Part shown: positions 33,252 through 42,209 of the stretch, piece by piece
How the letters are laid out: every line of letters starts with the position of its first letter
How positions within the stretch are numbered: the stretch's first letter is position 1
The notes under the pieces: model-generated
The model's input: only the letters and a program-made list of their open reading frames with translations
Databases searched by the model: none
What the model was told of the DNA's origin: nothing
NCBI GenBank assembly: GCA_002737665.1
Contig: NSIF01000009.1
Span: forward strand, 1-42,210
Length of the DNA stretch: 42,210 nt
Reading direction: 5' to 3'
From: Flavobacteriales bacterium
Lineage (GTDB): Bacteria > Bacteroidota > Bacteroidia > Palsa-965
Position numbers and translations under genes: made by a program

Positions 33252-35378
33252 ATGAGATTCGGCAATTCATACTTCCTATTCGCACTTTTAGCGCTAGCAA
33301 TTCCTATTCTTATTCACCTTTTTAACTTTCGAAAATTTAAACGTGTTTATTTCACAAACGTTAGATTTCTCAAAGAAGTTAAACAGGACACAAAAGCTAG
33401 AAATAAACTCAAAAATATTTTAATTCTAGTAAGCCGATTACTTGCCGTTTTATTTCTTGTCCTCGCATTTACCCAACCCTATCTGCCATCTGAAAAGCAA
33501 GCTGTAACAAAGGGAATTAAAGTAATGAGTATTTATGTCGACAATTCATTTAGTATGGATGCACTAGGTAAAACAGGCTCCTTACTAGAAATCGCAAAAC
33601 AAAATGCACGCGAAATTGCAATGGCCTACAAACCCAACGACCAATTTCAATTATTAACCAATGATTTCGAAGGTCGACATCAACGACTTGTTAGCCGAGA
33701 AGAATTTTTAGAATTACTAGATGAAGTAAAACTAAGTCCTGTTGTTAGACTCATTTCCGAAGTTACTAAACGCCAACAAGATGCAATAAATAGTGCAAAA
33801 GAAATAAACGCAAACAATAAGCAAGCATTTTTAATTAGTGATTTCCAAAAATCAACTACTGATTTTAATGCTATTAAATGTGACACAAACATTCACTTTC
33901 GCCCTGTCCCAGTTCAAGCACAAAACAGAAACAATATTTATATCGATTCAGTTTGGTTTGCTTCTCCTATAAGACAATTAAATAAGCAGGAAGCATTACA
34001 CATACGATTAAAAAGTAACTCCGCATTGGCAGCACAAAATATGCCTATGCGTTTGTACATAAACGGACAAGCAAAAACGCCATCAAGTTTTAGTATTGAA
34101 GCAAATGGTACAACTGATACAATTATTTACTTCACAATTCGAGAGCCGGGCTTACAACAGTGCTTAGTTGAAATCAACGATTATCCAGTGACATTTGATG
34201 ACCGTTTTTATTTTTCCTTCAATATATTAAAGGCAATCCCAATTCTATCAATTAACAAATCAACAGAAAACAATAATTCAAAATTAGACAATAACAACAA
34301 TTACATAAATACACTTTTTGAAAACGATACTGCATTTACATTAACAGAATCAGATGAAAACAAATTAGACTACTCGTCCTTAGCTACTTTTAGTTTCATT
34401 ATTTTGAATGGCCTAGATAATCCATCTTCAGGTCTTTCCAATGAACTAAAAAAGTTTGTATTGAATGGTGGAAGTCTTTTTGTTTTTCCTGGTGCCTTAT
34501 CAAATCTACAATCCTATAGATCATTGCTTTCTCCCCTAGGAGTAAACAGTTTTGAAAAAATTGATACCAATAGGAGTGTTGTTGATAAATTGAACTATGC
34601 TACTCCACTTTTCAATGGAGTATTTGAAAAAACAAATGAAAATTTAGATTTGCCAATAGTTTATGATCACTACAAAATTGCAAAAGTAAGCCGTTCGACA
34701 CAAGAAGATTTATTAAGTATGCGCAACGGAGATTTATTTATAGGAAGCTATACTGCAGGTAAAGGAAGTATTTATTTATGTGCAGTTCCATTAAATGACA
34801 CATGGAGTAATTTCCCTCGTCATGCCATCTTTGTTCCAACTCTTTACCAAGCCGCCTTATTTTCACAACTACAAAACGAACTATTTTATAAAATAGATAA
34901 TAGTTCTAAAATTGATTTAGGAGCTGTTGGAACTACTAGTGAAAACATATTTCACGTAGTAGAACCAAATAAAAAATTTGATGTTATTCCACTACATCGA
35001 GTTATTGATGGTCATATAGTATTGGATGTTCAACGCCAAATTATTGAGTCGGGCAATTACTTTGTAAACCTTGGAACTAATTTATTAAACGGAATTTCAT
35101 TTAATTACGACAGAAAAGAATCGGATTTAACTACTTTCAATAATGTAGAAATTAAAGCAGCATATGAACGTGCTGGCCTTCCCAACTTTTCACTCCTTGA
35201 AAATAATTTAAAAGGACTTACAACTATATTAATGGAAAACGATTTAGGATATCAACTATGGAAAACATGTATTTGGCTCGTTTTAATTTTCCTACTTGTA
35301 GAAATAGTATTAATTAGATTTTGGAAAAAGGGTTCCGAAAAGAAAATTATTCCTAACTTCAACATCCAATCTGATTGA
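33252..35378 (+). CDS. BatA-domain membrane protein with vWA-like region
   Basis: 708 aa. It begins with the BatA N-terminal domain (FLFALLALAIPILIHLFNFRKFKRVYFTNVRFL, given as a landmark) and two membrane segments (about 5-25 and 55-75). A von Willebrand A-like domain follows, with a MIDAS motif DNSFS (about residue 97). The large periplasmic part ends in a third membrane helix (LWKTCIWLVLIFLLVEIVLIRF, about 660-690). Related proteins in Bacteroidota are linked to envelope stress or aerotolerance, but their exact role is unsettled. The stop codon lies two bases before the dihydroorotase-like ATG, so the two are translationally coupled. Confidence 0.88.
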   Translation: MRFGNSYFLFALLALAIPILIHLFNFRKFKRVYFTNVRFLKEVKQDTKARNKLKNILILVSRLLAVLFLVLAFTQPYLPSEKQAVTKGIKVMSIYVDNSFSMDALGKTGSLLEIAKQNAREIAMAYKPNDQFQLLTNDFEGRHQRLVSREEFLELLDEVKLSPVVRLISEVTKRQQDAINSAKEINANNKQAFLISDFQKSTTDFNAIKCDTNIHFRPVPVQAQNRNNIYIDSVWFASPIRQLNKQEALHIRLKSNSALAAQNMPMRLYINGQAKTPSSFSIEANGTTDTIIYFTIREPGLQQCLVEINDYPVTFDDRFYFSFNILKAIPILSINKSTENNNSKLDNNNNYINTLFENDTAFTLTESDENKLDYSSLATFSFIILNGLDNPSSGLSNELKKFVLNGGSLFVFPGALSNLQSYRSLLSPLGVNSFEKIDTNRSVVDKLNYATPLFNGVFEKTNENLDLPIVYDHYKIAKVSRSTQEDLLSMRNGDLFIGSYTAGKGSIYLCAVPLNDTWSNFPRHAIFVPTLYQAALFSQLQNELFYKIDNSSKIDLGAVGTTSENIFHVVEPNKKFDVIPLHRVIDGHIVLDVQRQIIESGNYFVNLGTNLLNGISFNYDRKESDLTTFNNVEIKAAYERAGLPNFSLLENNLKGLTTILMENDLGYQLWKTCIWLVLIFLLVEIVLIRFWKKGSEKKIIPNFNIQSD

Positions 35379-35380
35379 AT

Positions 35381-36661
35381 ATGAAAATTTTGCTTCAGAA
35401 TATTCTTATCAGCGATCCTCATTCGCCATACAACAACCAGCATGTTGATGTATTGATTGAAAAAGGAATGATTGCACAAATTGGAAAATATATTTCCACG
35501 AATGATGTCACAATTATTTCTGGAACTAATTTTCATGCATCACCTGGTTGGATGGATTTGCACGCACATTTTCGCGATCCTGGATTTGAGTTTAAAGAGA
35601 CCATTGAGACCGGTGCAAATGCTGCAGCCCAAGGAGGATTCACTGCTGTTCTTTTAATGCCAGATACGATGCCCATAGTGCAGTCAAAGTCGGCAATTGA
35701 ATACATTCTTAAACGTTCGCAACAATTAGCGGTAGATATTGTTCCTGCAGGCGCAATTACACAAGACTTGAAAGGAAAGGAAATGGCCGAGCTCTACGAT
35801 ATGCACCTTGCCGGCGCAAAAGCTTTTACCGATGCCGAACATACGATTGACCATTCTGGTTTACTTGTGCGTGCCCTGCTATACGCAAATAATTTTGAAG
35901 GTAAACTTCATGTTCGATGTGAGGAAAATTCAATTTCCGACGGAGGACAAATGAATGAAGGTCCAATGAGTACCTTATTAGGATTAAAGGGCATTCCAGG
36001 ACTTGCTGAAGAGTTAATGATAGCAAGAACTATTTATTTAGCAGAATACGCAGCAGCACCGATACACTTAATGGGTGTTAGCACAGAGAAAAGCGTGCAA
36101 CTCATTCGTGATGCCAAAGCAAAAGGACTTGCAATTACTGCCGCAGCACACGCCTATAATTTATTTTGGAACGATTCGATGCTTGCTGATTTTGATACAA
36201 ATTATAAAGTAAACCCTCCGCTACGTTCAGAAGATGATCGCAAAGCACTATTAGATGCTATTGCAGATGGAACGATTGATGCTATTACTTCTGGTCATTC
36301 GCCAGAAGATATAGAAAATAAGGTTGTGGAATTTGATTTAGCAGCATTCGGAATGATAGGTCTTGAAAGTGCTTTCGCCCTCGCCTGCTCTTCCGATAAG
36401 TTTTCAGCAGCGCAATTAGTTAATGCCTTATCCATTCAACCAAGAAAAATTGCTGGAGTTGAAATACCCGTAATAAAGGCTGGAGAAAAAGCAAATCTTA
36501 CCATTTTTGATCCTACAGCAAAGTGGACTTATAACACAACAAGTATTAAAAGTAAATCCAAAAACACACCACTCTTAGGTAAAGAATTGACAGGTAAAGT
36601 TATTGGAATAATTAATAAAGGAAAGTGGGTGCCGAATGAAGATCTAGGTCAGAATTTTTAG
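35381..36661 (+). CDS. pyrC: Dihydroorotase homologue, probably non-catalytic
   Basis: 426 aa of the class I dihydroorotase/amidohydrolase family. It keeps the overall sequence, including DLHAHFRDPGFE (His61, His63) and YKVNPPLRSEDDRKALLDAI. Other active-site positions have changed: the family's HCED is RCEE (Arg179), HVST is GVST (Gly232), TDHAPH is SGHSPE (Gly305, Glu309), SDDG is TDAE, and MPNT is MPDT. By comparison with Aquifex PyrC, at least three ligands or catalytic residues (His180, His232, Asp305 equivalents) are missing. It resembles PyrC' of Pseudomonas, an inactive partner of aspartate transcarbamoylase. A true pyrC should exist elsewhere in the genome. The start is ATG 35381, two bases past the upstream stop. 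Confidence 0.88.
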   Translation: MKILLQNILISDPHSPYNNQHVDVLIEKGMIAQIGKYISTNDVTIISGTNFHASPGWMDLHAHFRDPGFEFKETIETGANAAAQGGFTAVLLMPDTMPIVQSKSAIEYILKRSQQLAVDIVPAGAITQDLKGKEMAELYDMHLAGAKAFTDAEHTIDHSGLLVRALLYANNFEGKLHVRCEENSISDGGQMNEGPMSTLLGLKGIPGLAEELMIARTIYLAEYAAAPIHLMGVSTEKSVQLIRDAKAKGLAITAAAHAYNLFWNDSMLADFDTNYKVNPPLRSEDDRKALLDAIADGTIDAITSGHSPEDIENKVVEFDLAAFGMIGLESAFALACSSDKFSAAQLVNALSIQPRKIAGVEIPVIKAGEKANLTIFDPTAKWTYNTTSIKSKSKNTPLLGKELTGKVIGIINKGKWVPNEDLGQNF

Positions 36662-36669
36662 AAGATTTA

Positions 36670-37392
36670 TTACTCCTCTGCCATATTTGTATAAACTTCC
36701 TGCACATCCTCATCATCCTGAATTTTTTCAATCATTTTATTTACTTCGTCTTTTTGTTCAGCGCTTAACTCAATTAATGCATTTGGAATACGTAGCAATT
36801 TCGCCTGAATAACTGGCAACTTCAAGGTCTCGATGGCTTTTTGCAAACTTCCAAAATCTGAAAATTGACATTGTAAATAAACCTCGTCCTCATTGTCGGC
36901 ACCTTCAATATTATCCAATCCTGCATCAATCAAATTCAACTCCACATCATCCATATCTAAACCAACAGTTGAAATTCTGAAAACACCTTTATGCTCAAAA
37001 TTGAAACTTTGTGATCCCGAATTCCCTAACTCTCCGCCATTACGGTTAAAATGAACACGTAAATTTGAAACTGTACGAGTTGGATTATCGGTTGCAGTTT
37101 CAACAATCAATCCAATTCCAAAAGGTCCCTTTCCCTCATAAATAACCTCATGGTAGTGCGATGTATCGGCCTTTCCAGATGCTTTTTCAATTGCTGCATC
37201 CACACGATCTTTTGGCATACTTACTGCCTTTGCATTCTGAATGCAAATACGCAACCTTGCATTTGTATCCGGATTTCCACCGCCTGCCTTCACTGCAATT
37301 GCGATTTCCTTTCCTACACGTGTAAACTGTCGCGCCATTTGACCATAGCGCTTGAACATTTTATGTTTCCGTTTTTCAAATACTCGTCCCAT
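36670..37392 (-). CDS. yebC: YebC/PmpR (TACO1) family protein
   Basis: 240 aa. It starts with a close variant of the family signature (MGRVFEKRKHKMFKRYGQMARQFTRVGKEI) and continues with GGGNPDTNARLR, MPKDRVDAAIEKASG and YEGKGPFGIGLIVE. YebC-type proteins were described as transcription regulators and later as translation factors that relieve ribosome stalling, as mitochondrial TACO1 does. The classical AGHSKW N-terminus reads MGRVFEKRKH here, as in other Bacteroidota. It converges on pyrC with eight bases between the stops. ACGGAG just before the ATG is a reasonable Shine-Dalgarno sequence. Confidence 0.95.
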   Translation of the reverse strand: MGRVFEKRKHKMFKRYGQMARQFTRVGKEIAIAVKAGGGNPDTNARLRICIQNAKAVSMPKDRVDAAIEKASGKADTSHYHEVIYEGKGPFGIGLIVETATDNPTRTVSNLRVHFNRNGGELGNSGSQSFNFEHKGVFRISTVGLDMDDVELNLIDAGLDNIEGADNEDEVYLQCQFSDFGSLQKAIETLKLPVIQAKLLRIPNALIELSAEQKDEVNKMIEKIQDDEDVQEVYTNMAEE

Positions 37393-37513
37393 CTCCGTTA
37401 AATTTTTTATTATTAAAGTGTAAAAATAGTAAAATCATAGTTTAGGAATGTAAATTAATCTCATTTTAAAATCAGAACAACAAAAATATTAGTTCTTGAG
37501 GGCTGAATGTTTA

Positions 37514-39538
37514 TTACTTGGGGTACTCTACTCGTACATGATAAATACTTCGCAATTTTTTCTTGAATAATTTTTTTATACCCGAAATATCTTTTAACGT
37601 AATATCCGCGTTGTCAAACTGATGTTGATCAGCTTGAATATCAATAATATTTTCAACTAAGGAATCTATACTATCAGCATCATATTGCCTCAATGCCCTA
37701 GAAGCTGCCTCCACAGCATCAGCCATCATCAATACTGCAGTCTCCTTAGAATATGGAATTGGGCCAGGATAACGAAACAATTCTTCATCAACAATTATAT
37801 CAGGATTATTTTTTTTATATAATGCAAGAAAATAAGTTGTATTGGTTGTTCCATGGTGTGTTCGAATAAAATCTATTACTTGGTCAGGAAGCTTAGCTGC
37901 CTTTGCTTTCTGAATTCCGGTAAGAACGTGGCTAATAATTATAGATGCGCTTTCCTCAAAAGACATTTCATCATGTGGGTTAATTCCACCAGCTTGATTT
38001 TCGATAAAGTAAATTGGCATTTCTGCTTTTCCAATATCATGATACAAGGCACCTGCACGTGTAAGTAAGGAATTGCCACCAATTTTCCGAATAGCTTCTT
38101 CAGCAAGATTTGCAACCTGCATTGAATGCTGGAATGTTCCCGGTGCTTTCTCTGCCAATTCTCGCAAGAGCGGATTGTTTGTATCTGCTAACTCCATTAA
38201 AGTCACATCAGATACAAAACCAAATATTTTTTCAAATAAGAAAATTAATGGAAATGCTAGTAAAACGAGCAACGCACTGATTGCATAAAAAACAAAGTCA
38301 GTTCCTCTAATAGAAATAAAATCGCCGGAGGTTATTAAAATTAACAAAACATGCAGTAAAAAATAAGCAAAAAGGATTGCTATAACTGATACAAATAATT
38401 GTGATCTGTTGCGTAAATTAGCAATGCTAAAAATTGTAGTGATACCTGTTAATACTTGAATCACTAAAAAAGCAAATCGATCACCTGGCATATTAATCGA
38501 AATCATAATGATTACTAATAAATGAGTAAATAATGCTAGACGCGTATCAAAAAAAGCACGAATGATTACAGGTAAAATACAAAATGGTAATGCGAGCAAT
38601 GAAATGTTTTCAATTGACGCGGGTATGTATGACATGCACACTGTCAACACAACAATCAATAAAATAAAGAGTAAACGTGAATCATGAGCTAGTATTTCAC
38701 GGCGAAATAAACGAAGAAATTGAAACAAAATAAACAAACAAAACCCAACCAATAAAATTTGAGCCAACGTAATTAGCCAATCCCGACCACCGAGCCGTTG
38801 CAAACGATATTCTTCATTTAATGAAAATATTTTTTGATAAATTTCTTCGTTGACCATTTCCCCTCGGCTAACTATAATTTGTCCTTTTGTTATTGCACCA
38901 CGAGAAGACGAAATATTATCAATTGCTTGTCGAATAGATTTATTTGTCAAAGAGCTATCAAAAATTATGTTAGCAGATAATGGTTCGTAAGGTCTGTTTA
39001 TCCAAGCCGCCTTGGCTTCTAATTCGAGTTTTGTAAGCACTAATGAATCAGCTGCAAGGGGATCTTGAAAATCAGATAAATGATGCTCTTCAACAACATT
39101 TTTAAATACAACATTGACTAAATCTTGCGAACTTTTTCCAACTTCATTGGAAACCGCACGAATTCCAAGCGCATAAACTTTGTCAACAGCAATTAATATT
39201 TCCCTTCGAAATTCAGGAGCAATGGAAACAAATTGTGTAGAAAGTATTTGTTCATTCTGATTTGATATGGTAGTATCAAAACGAAAATAAGGAATCGAAT
39301 TGCTTTGAATATCTTTTTTTTCATCCTGTAATTCTTCCGTTGACTTTTGAATTGCATAGTCAAAAGGAGCAACTAAATTATCGTACGACCATGGCCTATC
39401 TTTTATATCAGAAAGGTCGTATCGAAATTTAGATTCGCGTGGGCAGCAATAAACAATGACCGATAAACTTGCTACAAAAATAAATCCTTTGTAGAGCAAA
39501 GCATGGCGATCGCGAATGAAAGTGAATAATTTATTCAT
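37514..39538 (-). CDS. 7TM-HD family membrane phosphohydrolase (PgpH-like)
   Basis: 674 aa with the architecture of PgpH/YqfF: a first membrane helix (about 15-33), an extracytoplasmic 7TMR-HDED domain (to about 255), seven membrane helices (about 260-450) and a cytoplasmic HD domain. The HD motif shows as FQHSMQVANLAEEA, YHDIGKAEMP, a distal HH in RTHHGTTNTTY and MMADAVEAASR. PgpH in Firmicutes hydrolyses the second messenger c-di-AMP. A similar activity here is likely from the family but depends on whether the organism makes c-di-AMP. It is transcribed alone, divergent from the thiolase gene. Confidence 0.92.
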   Translation of the reverse strand: MNKLFTFIRDRHALLYKGFIFVASLSVIVYCCPRESKFRYDLSDIKDRPWSYDNLVAPFDYAIQKSTEELQDEKKDIQSNSIPYFRFDTTISNQNEQILSTQFVSIAPEFRREILIAVDKVYALGIRAVSNEVGKSSQDLVNVVFKNVVEEHHLSDFQDPLAADSLVLTKLELEAKAAWINRPYEPLSANIIFDSSLTNKSIRQAIDNISSSRGAITKGQIIVSRGEMVNEEIYQKIFSLNEEYRLQRLGGRDWLITLAQILLVGFCLFILFQFLRLFRREILAHDSRLLFILLIVVLTVCMSYIPASIENISLLALPFCILPVIIRAFFDTRLALFTHLLVIIMISINMPGDRFAFLVIQVLTGITTIFSIANLRNRSQLFVSVIAILFAYFLLHVLLILITSGDFISIRGTDFVFYAISALLVLLAFPLIFLFEKIFGFVSDVTLMELADTNNPLLRELAEKAPGTFQHSMQVANLAEEAIRKIGGNSLLTRAGALYHDIGKAEMPIYFIENQAGGINPHDEMSFEESASIIISHVLTGIQKAKAAKLPDQVIDFIRTHHGTTNTTYFLALYKKNNPDIIVDEELFRYPGPIPYSKETAVLMMADAVEAASRALRQYDADSIDSLVENIIDIQADQHQFDNADITLKDISGIKKLFKKKLRSIYHVRVEYPK

Positions 39539-39670
39539 AGATTTATAGAGCGAAAATACGGAAAAGAGACGATTGAATGAGTAAATTGCCTTGTTTAGAA
39601 CTTTTAATAATTATTACAAACCAAAAGGCCAACATAAGAACAATTTAATAGAAATTTTAATTTGAAATAG

Positions 39671-39678
39671 TACATTTG
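39671..39678 (+). promoter_or_regulatory. Candidate thiolase promoter -7 element
   Basis: TACATTTG, an exact TAnnTTTG match, 34 nt before ATG 39713. Confidence 0.6.
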
Positions 39679-39712
39679 CAAGACTAGTTTAAAATTTGAA
39701 AATCTTTAAAAT

Positions 39713-40894
39713 ATGAAAGAAGTATATATCGTTTCCGCTGTTCGCACACCTATTGGCGCATTTGGTGGCGGACTTGCAGAAGTAGCTGCAACACAGCTAG
39801 GTGCTGTAGCAGTTAAGGCAGCTGTAGAACGATCCGGAGTAAATCCGGAGGATGTGAATGAAGTACTAATGGGAAGCGTTCTCCAAGGAAATTTAGGCCA
39901 AGCCCCTGCACGTCAAGCTGCAAAATTTGCTGGCTTACCAGACCACGTACAATGTACAACCATCAACAAAGTGTGTGCTTCAGGAATGAAATCTGTAATT
40001 TTTGCTGCACAATCAATTCTTTTAGGCGATAGCGATATAGTAGTTGCTGGTGGAATGGAAAACATGTCGAATACACCCTACTATGTTGAAAAAGCACGTT
40101 ACGGCTATCGGTATGGAAACGGACAACTATTAGATGCAATAGTAAAAGATGGATTAACCGATGTGTATCACCAAAATTTAATGGGAAACTCTGCTGAGTT
40201 ATGTGCTGAAAAATATAAAATTTCGAGGGTGCAACAAGATGAATTTGCTATTAATTCCTATAAAAAATCAGCTGCTGCTTGGGCTGCGGGGAAATTTGCT
40301 GAGGAAGTTGTTCCTGTTACAGTAGCAACCAGAAAGGGTGAAGTTGTTATTTCGGAAGATGAAGAATATAAAAATGTAAACTTCGAAAAAATCCCTACCC
40401 TTAAAACTGTTTTTCAAAAAAACGGAACTGTTACAGCTGGAAATGCATCAAAATTAAATGATGGTGCCTCAGCAATGGTCTTGATGAGTAAGGAAAAAGC
40501 TGATGCAATGGGAATCAAACCACTTGCAAAAATTATTGGTTATGCAGATGCAGAACAAGCACCAGAATGGTTTACAACTACACCATCATTAGCAATACCA
40601 CGAGCAGTAGAAAAAGCAGGTTTAAAAATGAGTGACATTAGTTTTTTTGAAATCAATGAGGCGTTTGCTGTCATTTCATTGGCAAATAATCAACTGATGA
40701 ACCTTGATCCAGCCATTGTAAATGTAAATGGTGGGGCCGTTGCGCTTGGGCATCCACTTGGAAACTCCGGTTCCCGAATTATTGTTACGCTAATTCATGT
40801 TTTGAAACAAAACAAAGCTAAATACGGAGTGGCTGGAATTTGTAATGGTGGCGGAGGTGCAAGCGCAATTGTGATTGAAAATTTGCAGTTTTAA
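39713..40894 (+). CDS. Acetyl-CoA C-acetyltransferase (thiolase)
   Basis: 393 aa, the standard length for thiolase II. The catalytic set is complete: the nucleophile Cys88 in NKVCASGMKS, His347 in ALGHPLGNSG and Cys377 in GICNGGGGAS, with the INEAFA motif between. It condenses two acetyl-CoA, or cleaves acetoacetyl-CoA, in the cytoplasm. GHPLGNSG replaces the more usual GHPIGASG, a mild variation also seen elsewhere. It stands apart from other beta-oxidation genes. Confidence 0.95.
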   Translation: MKEVYIVSAVRTPIGAFGGGLAEVAATQLGAVAVKAAVERSGVNPEDVNEVLMGSVLQGNLGQAPARQAAKFAGLPDHVQCTTINKVCASGMKSVIFAAQSILLGDSDIVVAGGMENMSNTPYYVEKARYGYRYGNGQLLDAIVKDGLTDVYHQNLMGNSAELCAEKYKISRVQQDEFAINSYKKSAAAWAAGKFAEEVVPVTVATRKGEVVISEDEEYKNVNFEKIPTLKTVFQKNGTVTAGNASKLNDGASAMVLMSKEKADAMGIKPLAKIIGYADAEQAPEWFTTTPSLAIPRAVEKAGLKMSDISFFEINEAFAVISLANNQLMNLDPAIVNVNGGAVALGHPLGNSGSRIIVTLIHVLKQNKAKYGVAGICNGGGGASAIVIENLQF

Positions 40895-40947
40895 ATCAAT
40901 TGAATTAAAATTATTGATTAATATTTAATCCAATAGTTAGAAAATAA

Positions 40948-41742
40948 ATGCACGGCATCACTCATTTAAGTGTAATTCCAGTTCGAAAAGATCCTACCGA
41001 CCAATCGGAAATGGTAACACAACTTTTATTTGGTGATGCGTTCAAAGTAGTTGAACAAAAAGGAAATTGGCATCGAATTGTTAACGCATTCGATTACTAC
41101 GAGGGTTGGATTGACAGCAAGCAATACCTTCCTGTTTCAAAAACAACTTTTGATTTACTTCAGCAATATCCTGCTCCTGTTTCGACAGAATTATTTCAAG
41201 TAATTACTGCAATTAAATCTGACGATTCGTTTCCAATTGTACTTGGTTCATCACTCCCATTTCTAAAAGATGAGAAGTGCCAAATTGAAAATAAAATTTA
41301 TGCTTTTGATGGATCGGTTCGCGCATTCGAAGAGCAACCAAATCGAAATAATGTTGTTGAAACAGCCATGCTATTTCTGAATACACCATACCTCTGGGGG
41401 GGGAAAACTTTATTAGGAATTGATTGCTCCGGCTTTACACAATTAGTTTTCAAGGCAAATGGAATTCGATTACTACGTGACGCTTGGCAACAAGCAGAAA
41501 TTGGAGAACCTTATTCATTTGTTGAAGAGGCACAGGCGGGAGACCTTGCCTTTTTTGATAATGAGGAAGGAAAAATTATACACGTTGGAATATTAATTGG
41601 AGATAATAAAATTATCCACGCTTCGGGATGTGTTCGAATTGATCCATTTGACCATTTCGGAATATTTTCTCAAGAAAGAGGTGGTTATACACACAATCTC
41701 CGTGTAATTAAAAATACAAAAGCTTTCACTGATGATCTTTAA
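40948..41742 (+). CDS. NlpC/P60 family cysteine peptidase
   Basis: 264 aa. The N-terminal part (1-125) contains bacterial SH3-like domains (ITHLSVIPVRKDPTDQSEMVTQLLFGD, NWHRIVNAFDYYEGWI). The C-terminal NlpC/P60 domain has Cys160 in GIDCSGFTQ, His212 in HVGILIGD and His224 in IIHASG, the expected Cys-His-His triad. It is probably a gamma-D-glutamyl endopeptidase acting on peptidoglycan stem peptides; related proteins recycle murein tripeptides. There is no signal peptide at ATG 40948, which points to a cytoplasmic recycling role or a missed start, but no in-frame upstream start is evident. Confidence 0.92.
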   Translation: MHGITHLSVIPVRKDPTDQSEMVTQLLFGDAFKVVEQKGNWHRIVNAFDYYEGWIDSKQYLPVSKTTFDLLQQYPAPVSTELFQVITAIKSDDSFPIVLGSSLPFLKDEKCQIENKIYAFDGSVRAFEEQPNRNNVVETAMLFLNTPYLWGGKTLLGIDCSGFTQLVFKANGIRLLRDAWQQAEIGEPYSFVEEAQAGDLAFFDNEEGKIIHVGILIGDNKIIHASGCVRIDPFDHFGIFSQERGGYTHNLRVIKNTKAFTDDL

Positions 41743-41745
41743 TTT

Positions 41746-41934
41746 CTAAAACAAAAAGGATAAGAATCCTTTTTTTGAACTTTTTTTCTCGACTGGATTT
41801 CTTGTCACACCTCCCTCTTCTTTTATTGTTTCGTAGGTAAGAATCGCGTCAAGTGTTGCGAGATAATCTGCATCATTCACATGTTCTAATTTCTGAGCGA
41901 TGCTTTTTTTTAATTGAGATACATAAATTTTCAT
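41746..41934 (-). CDS. Small protein of unknown function (62 aa)
   Basis: MKIYVSQLKKSIAQKLEHVN followed by DADYLATLDAILTYETIKEE and a Lys/Ser-rich tail ending KKGFLSFLF. The N-terminal 45 residues look helical and recall the short helical subunits of antitoxin-like or addiction-module proteins (KI.N..D..L...L..IL pattern). No toxin gene is adjacent within the window, so I do not call it a toxin-antitoxin system. Its 3' end contains the NlpC gene's terminator hairpin. Confidence 0.6.
   Translation of the reverse strand: MKIYVSQLKKSIAQKLEHVNDADYLATLDAILTYETIKEEGGVTRNPVEKKSSKKGFLSFLF
41753..41776 (+). terminator. Terminator of the NlpC/P60 gene, inside the opposing gene
   Basis: AAAAAGGAT (41753-41761) pairs with ATCCTTTTT (41766-41774) around AAGA, followed by more T. 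On the other strand the same bases encode the last residues (KGFLSFLF) of the 62-aa protein. Confidence 0.8.
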
Positions 41935-41999
41935 AGCTAAATATTTTAAAAAATGAAATGTTTAATTATATAAATTTGTTGAAGATTAAAAAAATATAT

Positions 42000-42209
42000 T
42001 TATTTGATTTTCGTTTCTAAATCTTTCAATCGCATTTCTAATTCAAGAAAACGATTGTCATCGGGCTTATCAATATCTTTAGTAATACGTGCCTCCACCT
42101 GCCAAACCTGGCCAATGTCTTCAGCTTTCACAGCATACGCTTCATACACTAAATTATCAGAACGTAATTCGAAGACATTATTTCCCAACGGATTGATGCG
42201 CTTTGCCAC
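42000..42209 (-). CDS. Partial gene of unknown function, cut by the window edge
   Basis: The last 69 or so codons of a minus-strand frame (RINPLGNNVFELRSDNLVYE, QVWQVEARITKDI, a coiled-coil-like tail FLELEMRLKDLETKIK). The first visible codon is a GTG at the very edge, so the real start may lie outside. The C-terminal heptads suggest self-association. No family is recognised. It may be cotranscribed with the 62-aa gene 65 nt downstream. Confidence 0.6.
   Translation of the reverse strand: MAKRINPLGNNVFELRSDNLVYEAYAVKAEDIGQVWQVEARITKDIDKPDDNRFLELEMRLKDLETKIK

Noticed and set aside
41746-42209. Toxin-antitoxin pair
   Set aside because: The 62-aa protein has only a vague antitoxin-like look and the neighbour shows no toxin family features.
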